Assembly: GCF_001641635.1 (NCBI RefSeq)
Contig: NZ_LUUB01000074.1
Location: 284 to 58,135 of the forward strand
Origin: Bradyrhizobium centrolobii
GTDB lineage: Bacteria; Pseudomonadota; Alphaproteobacteria; Rhizobiales; Xanthobacteraceae
Length of the DNA stretch: 57,852 nucleotides
Direction of reading: 5' to 3'
Under the pieces are notes generated by a model, which searched no databases, was not told the DNA's origin, and saw only the letters and a program-made list of their open reading frames with translations. Of this stretch, positions 27,364-36,520 are shown in pieces. Position 1 is the stretch's first letter; the number at the start of each line of letters is the position of its first letter. The position numbers were made by a program, and so were the translations under genes.

Positions 27364-27830
27364 CGGCGGCCACCGGGGCTTGCGCGCGACAGCAGCGTGT
27401 CGATATCGACGAAGTCGTTGCTGACGGGCGGAGTGGCGGAGTTCTGCGGCACATGGCACTCCGTGCAGAAAAAGCGCCGCGGCGAGATCGAGGCCAGGAA
27501 CTGGCCGTCACGATCCATGAAGTGCGTGATCGAGACCATCGGTGCCTGCGATTCCGCCGTGCGCGAGCGTGCATGGCAGGACAGGCATTTGTTGCTGTTG
27601 AGGTCGATCTGGTAGCCGTCGATCGAATGCGGGATCACCGGCGGCTGCTCCGGATAGTTGCGTGCCTCCTTTTCGGAGGTGTTGCGGTTCGGAAGCATCG
27701 GCGGAGCCGGGCCTTCATCGTTGAGCGGCGCCGGGCCGCGGAGGCCGGAGGTCACCGTCTGTGCGGTCAGCGAGCCCGTGGCCGCGGCAATCGCGAGCGC
27801 CAGCAGGATAATTCCACTTCGCTTCAGCAT
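27360..27830 (-). CDS. napB: Periplasmic nitrate reductase dihaem cytochrome NapB
   Basis: A 156-residue protein with a signal peptide (residues 1-23) and two CxxCH haem sites at Cys82 and Cys122. It transfers electrons from NapC to NapA in the periplasm. The ATG at 27830 lies 2 bases after the napA stop, and its end overlaps napC, so the three are translationally coupled. A longer frame upstream in the same reading frame is only the shadow of napA. Confidence 0.96.
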   Translation of the reverse strand: MLKRSGIILLALAIAAATGSLTAQTVTSGLRGPAPLNDEGPAPPMLPNRNTSEKEARNYPEQPPVIPHSIDGYQIDLNSNKCLSCHARSRTAESQAPMVSITHFMDRDGQFLASISPRRFFCTECHVPQNSATPPVSNDFVDIDTLLSRASPGGRR

Positions 27831-27832
27831 GG

Positions 27833-30337
27833 TCACACCCGCTCGATGCGCACGGCGCATTTCTTGAAGTCGGTTTGCAGCGAGATCGGGTCGGTCGCGT
27901 CCAGCGTCACCTTGTTGATCAGCTTGGACTCGTCGAACCACGGCACGAACACGAGCCCGCGCGGCGGCCGGTCGCGGCCGCGCGTCTCGACGCGGGCGCG
28001 GATATAGCCGCGGCGGGAGACCACCTTCACCTCGTCGCCGCGCCTGAGTTTTGCGTCCTGTGCGTCGTCGGGATGCATGAAGCAGACAGCCTCCGGAAAC
28101 GCCTTGTAGAGCTCGGGCACGCGGCGCGTCATGGTGCCAGAGTGCCAGTGCTCCAGCACGCGGCCGGTCGAGAGCCAGTACGGATACTCGTTGTCGGGCG
28201 ATTCGGCCGCGGGCTCGAAAGGAAGCGCGAAGATGCGCGCCTTGCCGTCCGGGTAGCCGTAGAACTGCACGTCGGTGCCCTGCTTGACATAGGGGTCGCT
28301 GCCCTCGCGGAAGCGCCACTTCGTCTCCTGGCCGTTCACCACCGGCCAGCGCAGGCCACGCTCGCGGTGATAGCTCTCGAACGGCGCGAGGTCGTGGCCA
28401 TGGCCGCGGCCGAACGAGGCGTATTCCTCGAACAGCCCCTTCTGCACGTAGAACCCGAACGCCTTGGACTCGTCGTTGGCGTAGCCTTCCTCGATCTCCG
28501 AGGTCGGAAACTTGTCGACCTGGCCGTTCTTGTAGAGCACGTCGAACAGCGTCTTGCCGCGATATTCCGGCTTCTTGGCGAGCAGCTCCTCCGGCCAGAC
28601 TTCCTCGATCTTGAAGCGCTTGGAGAATTCCAGGAGCTGCCACAGATCGGATTTGGATTCGCCCGGCGCGGTCACGAGCTGGTGCCAGAACTGCGTGCGC
28701 CGCTCGGCATTGCCATAGGCGCCTTCCTTCTCGACCCACATCGCCGTCGGCAGGATCAGGTCGGCGGCCAGCGCCGTCACGGTCGGATAGGCATCCGAGA
28801 CCACGATGAAGTTGTCGGGGTTGCGGAAGCCGGGATAAGTCTCCTCATTGACGTTGGGACCCGCCTGCAGGTTGTTGTTGACCTGCACCCAATAGGCGTT
28901 CAGCAAGCCGTCGCGCAGCATCCGGCTCTGCAGCACGGCGTGATAGCCGGGCTTATCGGGAATGGTACCCTCGGGCAACAGCCAGATGTGCTCGGTCTTG
29001 TCGCGATGCTCCTTGTTGGTGACGACCATGTCGGCCGGCAGGCGGTGCGAGAAGGTGCCGACCTCGCGCGCGGTGCCGCAGGCCGAGGGCTGGCCGGTCA
29101 GCGAGAACGGGCTGTTGCCGGCCGATGAGATTTTCCCGGTCAGAAGATGGATGTTGTAGACGAGGTTGTTGCACCAGACACCGCGGGTGTGCTGGTTGAA
29201 CCCCATGGTCCAGAACGAGACCACCTTGGTCTTGGGATCGGCATAGAGCTCGGCGAGCGCCTCCAGCCGGTTGAGCGGCACGCCGGACAATTTTGCCGCT
29301 TTCTCCAGCGTGTAGTCCGACACGAACTTTGCGAACTCGTCATAGCTCATGTCGGTGGAGTCATTGGCCTTCGCCGCGCCGGTCGCCTTCTTCTGAAGTG
29401 GATGTTCGGGCCGGAGGCCATAGCCGATGTCGGTCTGCCCGCGCCTGAACACGGTATGCCCGGCGACGAAGTCCTTGTTGACCCGGCCGGTCTTGATGAT
29501 GTGGTTGGCGATCGCGTTGAGGATGTAGAGATCGGTCTGCGGCACGAACACGATGCCGATGTCCGCAAGGTCGAACGAGCGGTGCTCGAAGGTCGAGAGC
29601 ACGGCGACGCGGACATGTGGCGCGGACAGCCGGCGGTCGGCCACGCGCGTCCAGAGGATGGGATGCATCTCCGCCATGTTGGAGCCCCACAGCACGAAGG
29701 CATCGGTGGCCTCGATATCGTCATAGCAGCCGGCAGGCTCGTCGATGCCGAAAGTGCGCATCATGCCGGCAACGGCCGAGGCCATGCAGTGGCGCGCATT
29801 GGGGTCGATGTTGTTGGTGCGGAAGCCGGCCTTGAACAGCTTTGAGGCCGCATAGCCTTCCCAGATCGTCCACTGTCCGGAGCCGAACATGCCGACGCCG
29901 CTCGGCCCACGCTTCTTCAGCGCGTCCTTCCACTTCTCCGCCATGTTGTCGAAGGCTTCGTCCCACGTGATGGGCGTGAACTCGCCGTTCTTGTCGTATT
30001 TGCCGTTCGTCTTGCGCAGCATCGGCTGCGTCAGGCGATCATGGCCATACATGATCTTGGAGAGGAAATAGCCCTTGACGCAGTTGAGGCCGCGATTGAC
30101 CTCGGCCTTGATGTCGCCGTGGGTGGCGACGACGCGGTTGTCCTTGGTCGCGACCATCACCGAGCAGCCGGTGCCGCAGAAGCGGCAGGCGGCCTTGTCC
30201 CATTTCAGTTCGGATGCATCGCGCTCGGAGATGAGGTTGGCGGCGAGCGCCGGTGCCGGCATGCCAGCGGCAGCGGCCGCGATCGCGGCGGCTTCCAGTT
30301 TCAGCATCTGGCGGCGGTCGAGCTTGGGTGACGTCAT
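27833..30337 (-). CDS. napA: Periplasmic nitrate reductase catalytic subunit NapA
   Basis: An 834-residue molybdoenzyme that reduces nitrate to nitrite. A twin-arginine leader (DRRQMLKLEA) directs folded export. The [4Fe-4S] ligands are Cys51, Cys54, Cys58 and Cys86, and the molybdenum ligand is Cys184 in ARHCMASAVAG. Full length for the family. It follows napD after a 15-base gap. Expression is probably controlled by the FixK/FNR-type box upstream of napE, as in B. japonicum where the nap operon depends on FixK2. Confidence 0.98.
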   Translation of the reverse strand: MTSPKLDRRQMLKLEAAAIAAAAAGMPAPALAANLISERDASELKWDKAACRFCGTGCSVMVATKDNRVVATHGDIKAEVNRGLNCVKGYFLSKIMYGHDRLTQPMLRKTNGKYDKNGEFTPITWDEAFDNMAEKWKDALKKRGPSGVGMFGSGQWTIWEGYAASKLFKAGFRTNNIDPNARHCMASAVAGMMRTFGIDEPAGCYDDIEATDAFVLWGSNMAEMHPILWTRVADRRLSAPHVRVAVLSTFEHRSFDLADIGIVFVPQTDLYILNAIANHIIKTGRVNKDFVAGHTVFRRGQTDIGYGLRPEHPLQKKATGAAKANDSTDMSYDEFAKFVSDYTLEKAAKLSGVPLNRLEALAELYADPKTKVVSFWTMGFNQHTRGVWCNNLVYNIHLLTGKISSAGNSPFSLTGQPSACGTAREVGTFSHRLPADMVVTNKEHRDKTEHIWLLPEGTIPDKPGYHAVLQSRMLRDGLLNAYWVQVNNNLQAGPNVNEETYPGFRNPDNFIVVSDAYPTVTALAADLILPTAMWVEKEGAYGNAERRTQFWHQLVTAPGESKSDLWQLLEFSKRFKIEEVWPEELLAKKPEYRGKTLFDVLYKNGQVDKFPTSEIEEGYANDESKAFGFYVQKGLFEEYASFGRGHGHDLAPFESYHRERGLRWPVVNGQETKWRFREGSDPYVKQGTDVQFYGYPDGKARIFALPFEPAAESPDNEYPYWLSTGRVLEHWHSGTMTRRVPELYKAFPEAVCFMHPDDAQDAKLRRGDEVKVVSRRGYIRARVETRGRDRPPRGLVFVPWFDESKLINKVTLDATDPISLQTDFKKCAVRIERV

Positions 30338-30352
30338 GGTGGCTCTCCGGCC

Positions 30353-30667
30353 TCAGGCAGTTTCGATGGCGTGAAAGACGAGCGCCGCGGAATAAACGTG
30401 CGGCAGCGATTGAATGGTGTTGAGCAGGGTGCCGAGGCTGCCGGTGTCGGGCGCTTCGGTCACGACGACCAGCTTGCCGCGCGCATCGCGGCCGTGGATC
30501 TCGCAGCCGGGCAGCGCGGTGATGGTGGCCTCGAGCTCGGCGAGGCGGTCGGGGCGTGCCTGCACCAGAATGCTGGCGATCTCGCCGCCCGGCGGCGCCA
30601 CGATGCGGTCGGCGCTGAGCACCCGGCCGGTGATCAATGCGCGGCGGTTGAGTTTGGCTTGAGCCAT
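30353..30667 (-). CDS. napD: NapA signal-peptide chaperone NapD
   Basis: A 104-residue cytoplasmic protein from the ATG at 30667 (MAQAKLNRRALITG). It has the ferredoxin-like NapD fold pattern with ASILVQARPDRLAELEATI and LVVVTEAPD. NapD binds the Tat leader of NapA and holds back export until the cofactor is in place. It lies directly between napE and napA. The frame extends upstream to 30757, overlapping the 3' end of napE, but without a plausible start. Confidence 0.92.
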   Translation of the reverse strand: MAQAKLNRRALITGRVLSADRIVAPPGGEIASILVQARPDRLAELEATITALPGCEIHGRDARGKLVVVTEAPDTGSLGTLLNTIQSLPHVYSAALVFHAIETA

Positions 30668-30693
30668 GATGCCTGTCTTTCGCTTTACGGGGA

Positions 30694-30875
30694 TCAATGC
30701 GGGGCGGGGGGCCGGGAGGCCCTGCGAACATCTGGTAGATCCAGACGGCGAGCCCATAAGAGCCGACCGTTCCGACCGCGAGGACGGGCATCACGACCGC
30801 GGTCAGGAACAGGAAGGCAAAAACCTCCATGCGCTTACGGCGCACGCGCGACGTCGTGTCGTCAGGGGCCGACAT
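30694..30875 (-). CDS. napE: NapE membrane protein, apparently frameshifted at its 3' end
   Basis: A single-pass membrane protein starting MSAPDDTTSRVRRKRME, with its membrane segment at about residues 17-48 and a GPPGPP ending typical of NapE. Read as given, the frame does not stop after GPPGPPP: it runs on for hundreds of bases out of frame through napD and into napA. One extra base in the run of six G at 30706-30711 would bring in a TGA at 30694-30696, giving a normal 60-residue NapE and leaving a short gap before napD. This is either a sequencing error in a homopolymer or a real frameshift. NapE's role is poorly known and often dispensable. Confidence 0.75.
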
Positions 30876-30962
30876 ATTCGGTCTCTCTGAAATTTTCGGA
30901 ATTGGGACGGCGTCCGGGCCGTTGCCTTGCTGCAATTTAGATGCAACAGGGCCGCTGCCGCG

Positions 30963-30976
30963 TTGATCTGGATCAA
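30963..30976 (-). promoter_or_regulatory. FixK/FNR-type box upstream of napEDABC
   Basis: A perfect TTGAT-CTGG-ATCAA site. A TAAATT -10-like element lies at 30934-30939, giving a predicted transcription start near 30928 with the box centred at -41.5, the position for a class II FNR/FixK activator. napE begins 53 bases after that start. In B. japonicum FixK2 and NnrR control nap; the same is inferred here. Confidence 0.82.
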
Positions 30977-31138
30977 TCCATCGACTTGCAGGCACCGTGC
31001 AGCACCAGCGCTGACGTCAGGGCGCCTTGCGTGGTATCGCGAGGGATCGTTCTCCCGTGCGGCGGAATTGCGATTCCGTAGACAGCGCCGCCTCGCCCAT
31101 TAAGATGAGCGCAACAAGAACAATGCGGGAGAGGCGTG

Positions 31139-32344
31139 ATGAAGTTCGGCATCTTCTATGAGCTGCAACTGCCGCGGCCCTGGGTGGCCGGCGACGAGCT
31201 CAGGCTCTACCAGAATGCCCTCTCCCAGATGGAACTCGCAGATGGCCTCGGCTACGACCATGCCTGGGTCGTCGAGCATCACTTCCTCGAGGAATATTCG
31301 CACTCGCCCTCGCCGGAGTCCTTTCTCGCCGCCGCCAGCCAGCGCACGCAGAGGATCAGGCTCGGTCACGGTATCCTCCAGCTCACCACCAATCATCCCG
31401 CGCGCGTTGCCGAGCGCGTCGCGGTGCTCGATCTGCTCTCCAACGGCCGCTGCGAATTCGGCATGGGCGAGAGCGCCTCCATCACCGAGCTCGAGCCGTT
31501 CGGCCGCGACATGGAGACCAAGAAGGAGGTGTTCGAGGAAGCCGTGCGCGCGATCTTCCCGATGTTCAAAGACGGCGGCAGCGAGCATCACGGCAAGTAT
31601 TTCGACATCCCCTTGCGCAACGTCGTGCCGAAGCCGGTGCAGAAGCCGCATCCGCCGCTGTGGATGGCCTGCTCGCAACTGCCGACCATCGAGCGTGCCG
31701 GCCGCCACGGTTTTGGCGCGCTCGGCTTCCAGTTCGTCAGCGCCGATGCCGCCCATGCCTGGGTGCACGCCTATTATAACGCCATGACCAAACGGCTGCA
31801 CAAACTCGCCGACTACGAGATCAACCCGAACATGGCGCTGGTGTCGTTCTTCATGTGCGCCAAGACCGACGGGGAGGCACGCGCGCGCGCCGACGGCGCC
31901 ACCTTCTTCCAGTTCGCGCTGCGCTTCTACGGCGCCTCGCAGAACCGCCAGCGTCCCGCGCCCGGCACCGTCAACATGTGGGACGAGTACAACAGATGGA
32001 AGCGCGACAATCCGGAGGCGCAGGAGGCGGCGCTGCGCGGCGGCCTGATCGGCTCGCCCAAGACGATCCGCAGGAAGCTCAAGCGTTTCCAGACCTCGCA
32101 TATCGACCAGGTGATCCTGCTCAACCAGGCCGGCAAGAACAGCCACGAGCACATCTGCGAATCGCTCGAGCTGTTCGCCCGCGAGGTGATGCCGGAGTTC
32201 CAGAACGATCCGGAGCAGGCCGCCTGGAAGCAGGGCGTGATGAGCGGCGCGATCAAGCTCGAGGAGATCGACACCGAGGCTTTTACGGATTGCTACGGCA
32301 AGCTCGCCATCAACGTCACGCCGGCGAAGGTCGCGGCGGGATAG
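31139..32344 (+). CDS. LLM-class flavin-dependent oxidoreductase
   Basis: A 401-residue protein of the bacterial luciferase-like monooxygenase superfamily, which uses FMNH2 and oxygen. The ATG at 31139 follows GGGAGAGG. Typical stretches include MKFGIFYELQLPRPW, GYDHAWVVEHHF, the RIRLGHGI barrel strand and ERVAVLDLLSNGRCEFGMGE. It is divergent from the nap operon. The substrate is unknown; several related enzymes act on alkanes, sulfonates or hydrocarbons. Confidence 0.9.
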   Translation: MKFGIFYELQLPRPWVAGDELRLYQNALSQMELADGLGYDHAWVVEHHFLEEYSHSPSPESFLAAASQRTQRIRLGHGILQLTTNHPARVAERVAVLDLLSNGRCEFGMGESASITELEPFGRDMETKKEVFEEAVRAIFPMFKDGGSEHHGKYFDIPLRNVVPKPVQKPHPPLWMACSQLPTIERAGRHGFGALGFQFVSADAAHAWVHAYYNAMTKRLHKLADYEINPNMALVSFFMCAKTDGEARARADGATFFQFALRFYGASQNRQRPAPGTVNMWDEYNRWKRDNPEAQEAALRGGLIGSPKTIRRKLKRFQTSHIDQVILLNQAGKNSHEHICESLELFAREVMPEFQNDPEQAAWKQGVMSGAIKLEEIDTEAFTDCYGKLAINVTPAKVAAG

Positions 32345-32573
32345 CGTTCCGTATCTGGCATAGGCCCCGGCTCAGCAGCGCACCGCCGAAGTGGCGCTGC
32401 GCTGCGTCCGGGGCACGAGCCCACCGGTGAGGCACGTGTTCCGGACGCGCTGCAGCGCGGAGCGATGCTGCGCAGAGCCGGGACCTAGAGGCGGCTGACG
32501 CGAGCCCGGCCGGCTTCCAGCGAAATCCCCTAACTGATATCGTCCGCCAAAAGAACGTTTGACGGAGGAAACA

Positions 32574-33362
32574 ATGCGGCCCCACGGGATGGCCCCAGAT
32601 CCAGCGGCTGGCGACGTCACGCCCGCGGTGCTCGCCATCGGCCGCCCCGACTTTCCAAACATCCTCATCGACACGCTGCGCCGGCAGGCCGGCGTCGGCC
32701 ATTGCATGGTGTTCGCCCTGACGCGCGCGGGCGCGGCGCGTTGCCTGCTCGATGCCGGCAACATCCCGACCGGCGGCGATCTCGGCGCGGCCTATGCCGG
32801 CCAGTTCCACGAATCCGATCCCAATCGCGATGCGCTGTTCGAAAGAGAGGGCAGCGCGCCGATCATGCTGCCGGCCTTTGCGCCCCGCATGTACGGCGCG
32901 CGATATCGCAAGATCTTCTTCAACGACTCCGGTATCGTCGACAAGTTTGCGACCGCGATCTGGGTCGACGACACCTGCTTCTACGTCAATTTCTATCGCA
33001 TCGCCGCCCAGGGCCGCTTTAGTGCGGTGCAGCTCGCGCGGCTCCAATCCATCGCGCCGGCGATTGGGGCGAGCGTGGCGCGCCATTTCCAGCAGGCCGC
33101 GACAGCAACGCCGGACCAGACTCTTGCCGCACTGTTTGCGACGCGCGCGCCGCTCGCCGCGCTCACGCCGCGGGAGCAGGAGGTCTGCCGCCGCATCCTC
33201 CTCGGCTTCAGCTCCGAGGCGATCTCCCAAGCGCTCGGCATCAGCCTGCATTCGACCCTGACCTACCGCAAGCGCGCCTATGAACGGCTTGGCATCTCCT
33301 CGCAGAACGAATTGTTCGGAATCGTGCTGCGCTTGCTCGCGGGGCCTCACGGTCTGAACTAA
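32574..33362 (+). CDS. LuxR-type HTH transcriptional regulator, orphan
   Basis: A 262-residue regulator from the ATG at 32574, with GACGGAGG 6 bases upstream. The C-terminal LuxR helix-turn-helix is at about residues 196-255 (LTPREQEVCRRILLGFSSEA, then LGISLHSTLTYRKRAYERLG). The N-terminal 180 residues show no receiver or clear autoinducer-binding motif. It stands on its own, 229 bases after the LLM gene, and is followed by a long non-coding stretch. The signal it responds to is unknown. Confidence 0.88.
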   Translation: MRPHGMAPDPAAGDVTPAVLAIGRPDFPNILIDTLRRQAGVGHCMVFALTRAGAARCLLDAGNIPTGGDLGAAYAGQFHESDPNRDALFEREGSAPIMLPAFAPRMYGARYRKIFFNDSGIVDKFATAIWVDDTCFYVNFYRIAAQGRFSAVQLARLQSIAPAIGASVARHFQQAATATPDQTLAALFATRAPLAALTPREQEVCRRILLGFSSEAISQALGISLHSTLTYRKRAYERLGISSQNELFGIVLRLLAGPHGLN

Positions 33363-33795
33363 GGGAGACTCTAAGTCCGCGAGATATCTGCTTCCGAGTG
33401 CGAAGCGGACACGCAGCCCGCCGTCAGGATCGTCGCCTTTTGACCCCAAGCTGACGTGAGATGGATTAAACGGTGACACTTGTCCGGGCCGGCGCCGAGG
33501 ATACGCTCGAGCACGTCGCTGTCATCTGCTTGGGAGGAATTCCGGACTACCCCGGAGGGGGAATGTTTTTCACGGGTTCTTAATGGGTATGCTTCTTGCC
33601 TCAAGCCAGCTGCCCATGCGTCCGGCACGGTGGTACGGAGCATTGCCAGGGCCGAAGTCACCTCGTTTAGAAAATTAGCCGCGCTTGTTCCTGGCGATAG
33701 GAACTGCCTCGGGCCGTGCAGGTGTCGAGCATGCGGTCGCCTGTGCAAATAGGGGCCGTCGCGGCTTGAAGACCGCCGCTCGTTAGGAGATGCCA
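33363..33795. other. Non-coding stretch with a degenerate dispersed repeat
   Basis: 433 bases without a supportable gene. Near 33370-33460 it contains a copy of a short dispersed sequence (TTTTGACCCCAAGCTGACGT) whose reverse translation gives the SAWGQKATI type peptide seen in many Bradyrhizobium spurious frames. A relative is at 36840-37000. The rest has nothing I can name. Confidence 0.5.
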
Positions 33796-34335
33796 ATGAT
33801 CCGCGTCAAAACAAGCCTAGCCATGGAAGCTACCCTTCTTTGCGCAGTCCTCGCGGTCCTTGTTCCTGCAGCTGCGGAAGCACAGACAATAGAAAAGAAG
33901 GGGACAACACCTTACGTGACACACTTCATTTTTCGTCCGATCATGAGCATTGACATCCCCGGCCTTGGAACTGCCACCGACCTGGAAGCAGTCGGGACGA
34001 CGCAAAACATGAAAGGAGAAAAGATGCTCGACAAAATGTCGGCACATTGCGCAGCGCTGAGCGTTGCATCAGGCGATAAGAACTACATCGACGGCGCTTG
34101 CGTACTGGCTGACAGCGACGGTGACAAAATCTTCTCGACGTTTGATACTCGCGATGTCGATAAATCCCAGCCTGAAATGAAGTGCGGCACGCACATCATT
34201 ACGGGCGGTACCGGTAAGTACAAAGGAATAGCCGGCACCGAGCCATTTGCATGCATAAATATGCCGGCTCTAGCTGGCGCAGGCGGCTTCACCGCGATGG
34301 ATATCCCGCATAACACGGCGTGGGAGATCAAGTGA
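33796..34335 (+). CDS. Secreted protein of unknown function
   Basis: A 179-residue protein with a signal peptide (LLCAVLAVLVPAAAEAQ). The ATG at 33796 has AGGAG 6 bases upstream, better than the ATG at 33790. The mature part has three cysteines and a Gly-rich beta pattern (HIITGGTGKYKGIAGTEPF), which recalls the allene-oxide-cyclase-like or dirigent-like beta barrels, though this is only a shape resemblance. Base composition is more AT-rich than the surroundings. Function unknown. Confidence 0.72.
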   Translation: MIRVKTSLAMEATLLCAVLAVLVPAAAEAQTIEKKGTTPYVTHFIFRPIMSIDIPGLGTATDLEAVGTTQNMKGEKMLDKMSAHCAALSVASGDKNYIDGACVLADSDGDKIFSTFDTRDVDKSQPEMKCGTHIITGGTGKYKGIAGTEPFACINMPALAGAGGFTAMDIPHNTAWEIK

Positions 34336-34455
34336 TAGGCCCATCGGGTGAGGCGCGCGCGCTTCGTCCTCGTCTTTGCGGGCGTGTCGGCATACAAAGC
34401 CGTGTTGCCTTTTGGACGCAAGTGCTCATCTCACTTACACTCAAGGGAGGCCACA

Positions 34456-34980
34456 ATGGACCGTCGCACTACACTCGCTTTGCCCGCCATTGTAACGCTG
34501 TGCCTCGGAGCTGCCTTCCCCGGCTCTGCCGTTGCGCAGTCTGCCAAAGACATCGTGGGATCATGGCGCCTCGTGTCTTGGGTCGAGGAGGAGACAGAGA
34601 CCAAGGCGCAGCACAAGAATTTTGGCGACAACCCGAGCGGCATCCTCACCTATACCGCGGACGGCCGCATGTCGATCATCTTCACCGACCCGCGGCGCCA
34701 GCCGCCGGCCTCCCCGAAGGCGACCGATGCCGAGGCCGCACAGCTCTATCGCGGCATGGTTGCTTACGCCGGCAGCTATCGGTTGGAGGATGGCAAGGTA
34801 ATCCATAAGGTCGAGGTCTCGTGGAATCGGACCTGGGACGGCCAGGAGCGACCGCCCGCTGCCGTCGAAATCAAAGGCGATCGCCTCACCTACAAGACTT
34901 CTCCGTTCGTGAGCCCGTTCCTCGGCAAACAGATGGTCGCAACGCTCCTTTGGGAACGCATTGGCTCGGGAACGCACTAA
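34456..34980 (+). CDS. Secreted lipocalin-like domain protein, copy 1
   Basis: A 174-residue protein from the ATG at 34456, preceded by AAGGGAGG. A signal peptide ends at AVAQ. The mature domain starts with IVGSWRLVSW and has TYTADGRMS, MVAYAGSYRLEDGKVIHKVEVSWN and WERI, matching the lipocalin-like (PF13924-type) family. It shares this plan with the protein at 35381-35881. Likely a periplasmic ligand binder; the ligand is unknown. Confidence 0.82.
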   Translation: MDRRTTLALPAIVTLCLGAAFPGSAVAQSAKDIVGSWRLVSWVEEETETKAQHKNFGDNPSGILTYTADGRMSIIFTDPRRQPPASPKATDAEAAQLYRGMVAYAGSYRLEDGKVIHKVEVSWNRTWDGQERPPAAVEIKGDRLTYKTSPFVSPFLGKQMVATLLWERIGSGTH

Positions 34981-35171
34981 CTAGATGACCTCCGGGCGTC
35001 AGATGGTTATCGAGTAAACAAGCCGCTTGAATCGGCCGCTGCGGCCAAGCGTACGCTGCGCTGCAATTTCTGTTGACCGCCACAACTGGACCTTCGCGGC
35101 TCAGAGGGGGGCGGTGGGCGAGTCGCCGCCATCTGTACGCTAGCTCGCGACTGATCTCGAGCGGAGGCGAC

Positions 35172-35294
35172 TTGGCCTCCGACTACGGCCTTGTGCATTT
35201 CGCGCCGCATGCCAAGCCGGACGATGTCAAGAACAGGGCAAAGTATCTCGTCGTCTGGAAACGCAAAGCTGACCGCACGCGCGCCTTCAAGTAG
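35172..35294 (+). pseudogene. 3' remnant of a DUF4440/SnoaL-like gene
   Basis: The frame reads GDLASDYGLVHFAP and then YLVVWKRKADRTRAFK before a stop. This looks like the C-terminal end of a secreted DUF4440 or SnoaL-like protein with its 5' part missing. No usable start with a ribosome-binding site is present. It lies between two lipocalin-like genes. The assignment is tentative; the remaining bases from 34981 to 35380 show nothing else. Confidence 0.4.
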
Positions 35295-35380
35295 CAGCAT
35301 GGCGGGCGCGCCGGGGATAGGAGGACACGCTGCAGAGACATCAACCGCTCTTCAGTACAAGACAGTCAGGGAGCTACACC

Positions 35381-35881
35381 ATGAAAAGATTCGCTGCATT
35401 CACGGGAATAGCGTTGTTCTTATCGCCAATCATTGCGCTGGCCGGCGAGAACCCGCTTCTGGGCACATGGAAACTGAAGTCGTTAGTCCGCGAAGTGGCG
35501 GCAACCGGCGAGAAGATCAATCAGTTCGGTGAACATCCGAATGGCTATCTCAGCTACTCCGCGGACGGTCGCATGTATGCAATTGGCACATGGGACAATC
35601 GCTTGAAACCACACAACGTGAATCCGGCGGATGAAGAACGGATCAAGCTGCACCAGACCATGTTCGCATACGCCGGCACGTACACGCTGGAGGGCGCGCA
35701 GGTGATTCATCATGTGGACATCTCATGGAATGAAGCCTGGACTGGAACCGACCAAGTTCGCTTTTACAAGCTGGATGGGAACACTCTGACGATTACAACG
35801 GCGCCCAACAAGAGCACGTACGACGGTCGAGAAGGCCGCACCGTTGTGGTCTGGGAAAAAGTGAAAGCGCCGACCCAGTGA
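35381..35881 (+). CDS. Secreted lipocalin-like domain protein, copy 2
   Basis: A 166-residue protein with a signal peptide (MKRFAAFTGIALFLSPIIALAG). The domain begins LLGTWKLKSLV and includes YLSYSADGRMYAIG, FAYAGTYTLEGAQVIHHVDISWNE and VVVWEKV, the same plan as the protein at 34456-34980. The two are paralogues. Periplasmic ligand binding is the family expectation; the ligand is not known. Confidence 0.82.
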   Translation: MKRFAAFTGIALFLSPIIALAGENPLLGTWKLKSLVREVAATGEKINQFGEHPNGYLSYSADGRMYAIGTWDNRLKPHNVNPADEERIKLHQTMFAYAGTYTLEGAQVIHHVDISWNEAWTGTDQVRFYKLDGNTLTITTAPNKSTYDGREGRTVVVWEKVKAPTQ

Positions 35882-35974
35882 TTGGCTCCAGCCCGAAGCA
35901 ACGAACACGCACGCACACTTGGGGCGGGATAGTGAAGCGACTTCGCAGTGCTAGAAAGAGAACAGGAGGACACG

Positions 35975-36520
35975 ATGAGCCCCTATGCACTGTCATCACG
36001 GTTGGCCACTCTGGCAACTGCGGCCCTTTTCTCCGGAACGCCAGTAATGGCTCAATCGACATCTGTCAGCACCGAGTATCTGATGACACTGTACCTACTG
36101 AAAGACGCACCTTTAGGCGTCGACGCCAGTCTCGCGATCTCCCCCGATCCAGCAGGAGGATGGGTAAGAGGAAAGGTCAGGGGAACGGTTCTTGCGCCAT
36201 CCGCCGACTGGGTTAGGATCGTGCCTGGAGACGGCATGCGCCTCCGCCTAGATGCTCGCGTAACTATCGAAACGGACGAGCACGAGATAATCTTCGTGAC
36301 CTACAATGGAAGAATGTACTGCGATAAGGAGGCCGCGGATCGGTTCCGCAAGCGAGAGGTACTAAGAGCCGACGAATGTTATCTTATTAGTGCTCCCACG
36401 TTTCAAACCAAATCGGAGAAATATTCCTGGCTTAACGACGTTCAGGCCATTGGAAAGATGGTTGAGTACCAGCCCGGAAAGGACGGGCACCTCACATACG
36501 ACATCTTCGCCGTCAAATGA
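35975..36520 (+). CDS. Secreted DUF3237-like protein
   Basis: A 181-residue protein from the ATG at 35975, with AGGAGG 7 bases upstream. A signal peptide ends at VMAQ. The mature sequence (EYLMTLYLLKDAPLGVDASL, VRGKVRGTVLAPSADWVRIVPGD, RVTIETDEHEIIFVTYNGRM) fits the DUF3237 beta-barrel family. Two cysteines are present. It is the fourth small secreted protein in a row, in the same AT-richer stretch. Function unknown. Confidence 0.75.
   Translation: MSPYALSSRLATLATAALFSGTPVMAQSTSVSTEYLMTLYLLKDAPLGVDASLAISPDPAGGWVRGKVRGTVLAPSADWVRIVPGDGMRLRLDARVTIETDEHEIIFVTYNGRMYCDKEAADRFRKREVLRADECYLISAPTFQTKSEKYSWLNDVQAIGKMVEYQPGKDGHLTYDIFAVK

Noticed and set aside
32574..33362. LuxR-type protein considered as a quorum-sensing receptor
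   Set aside because: No luxI-type synthase is nearby and the autoinducer-binding residues cannot be recognised in its N-terminal half.
33371..33796. A 141-codon minus-strand frame between the LuxR and secreted-protein genes
   Set aside because: Its C-terminal end is the translation of a dispersed repeat, and it has no ribosome-binding site; it is likely spurious.
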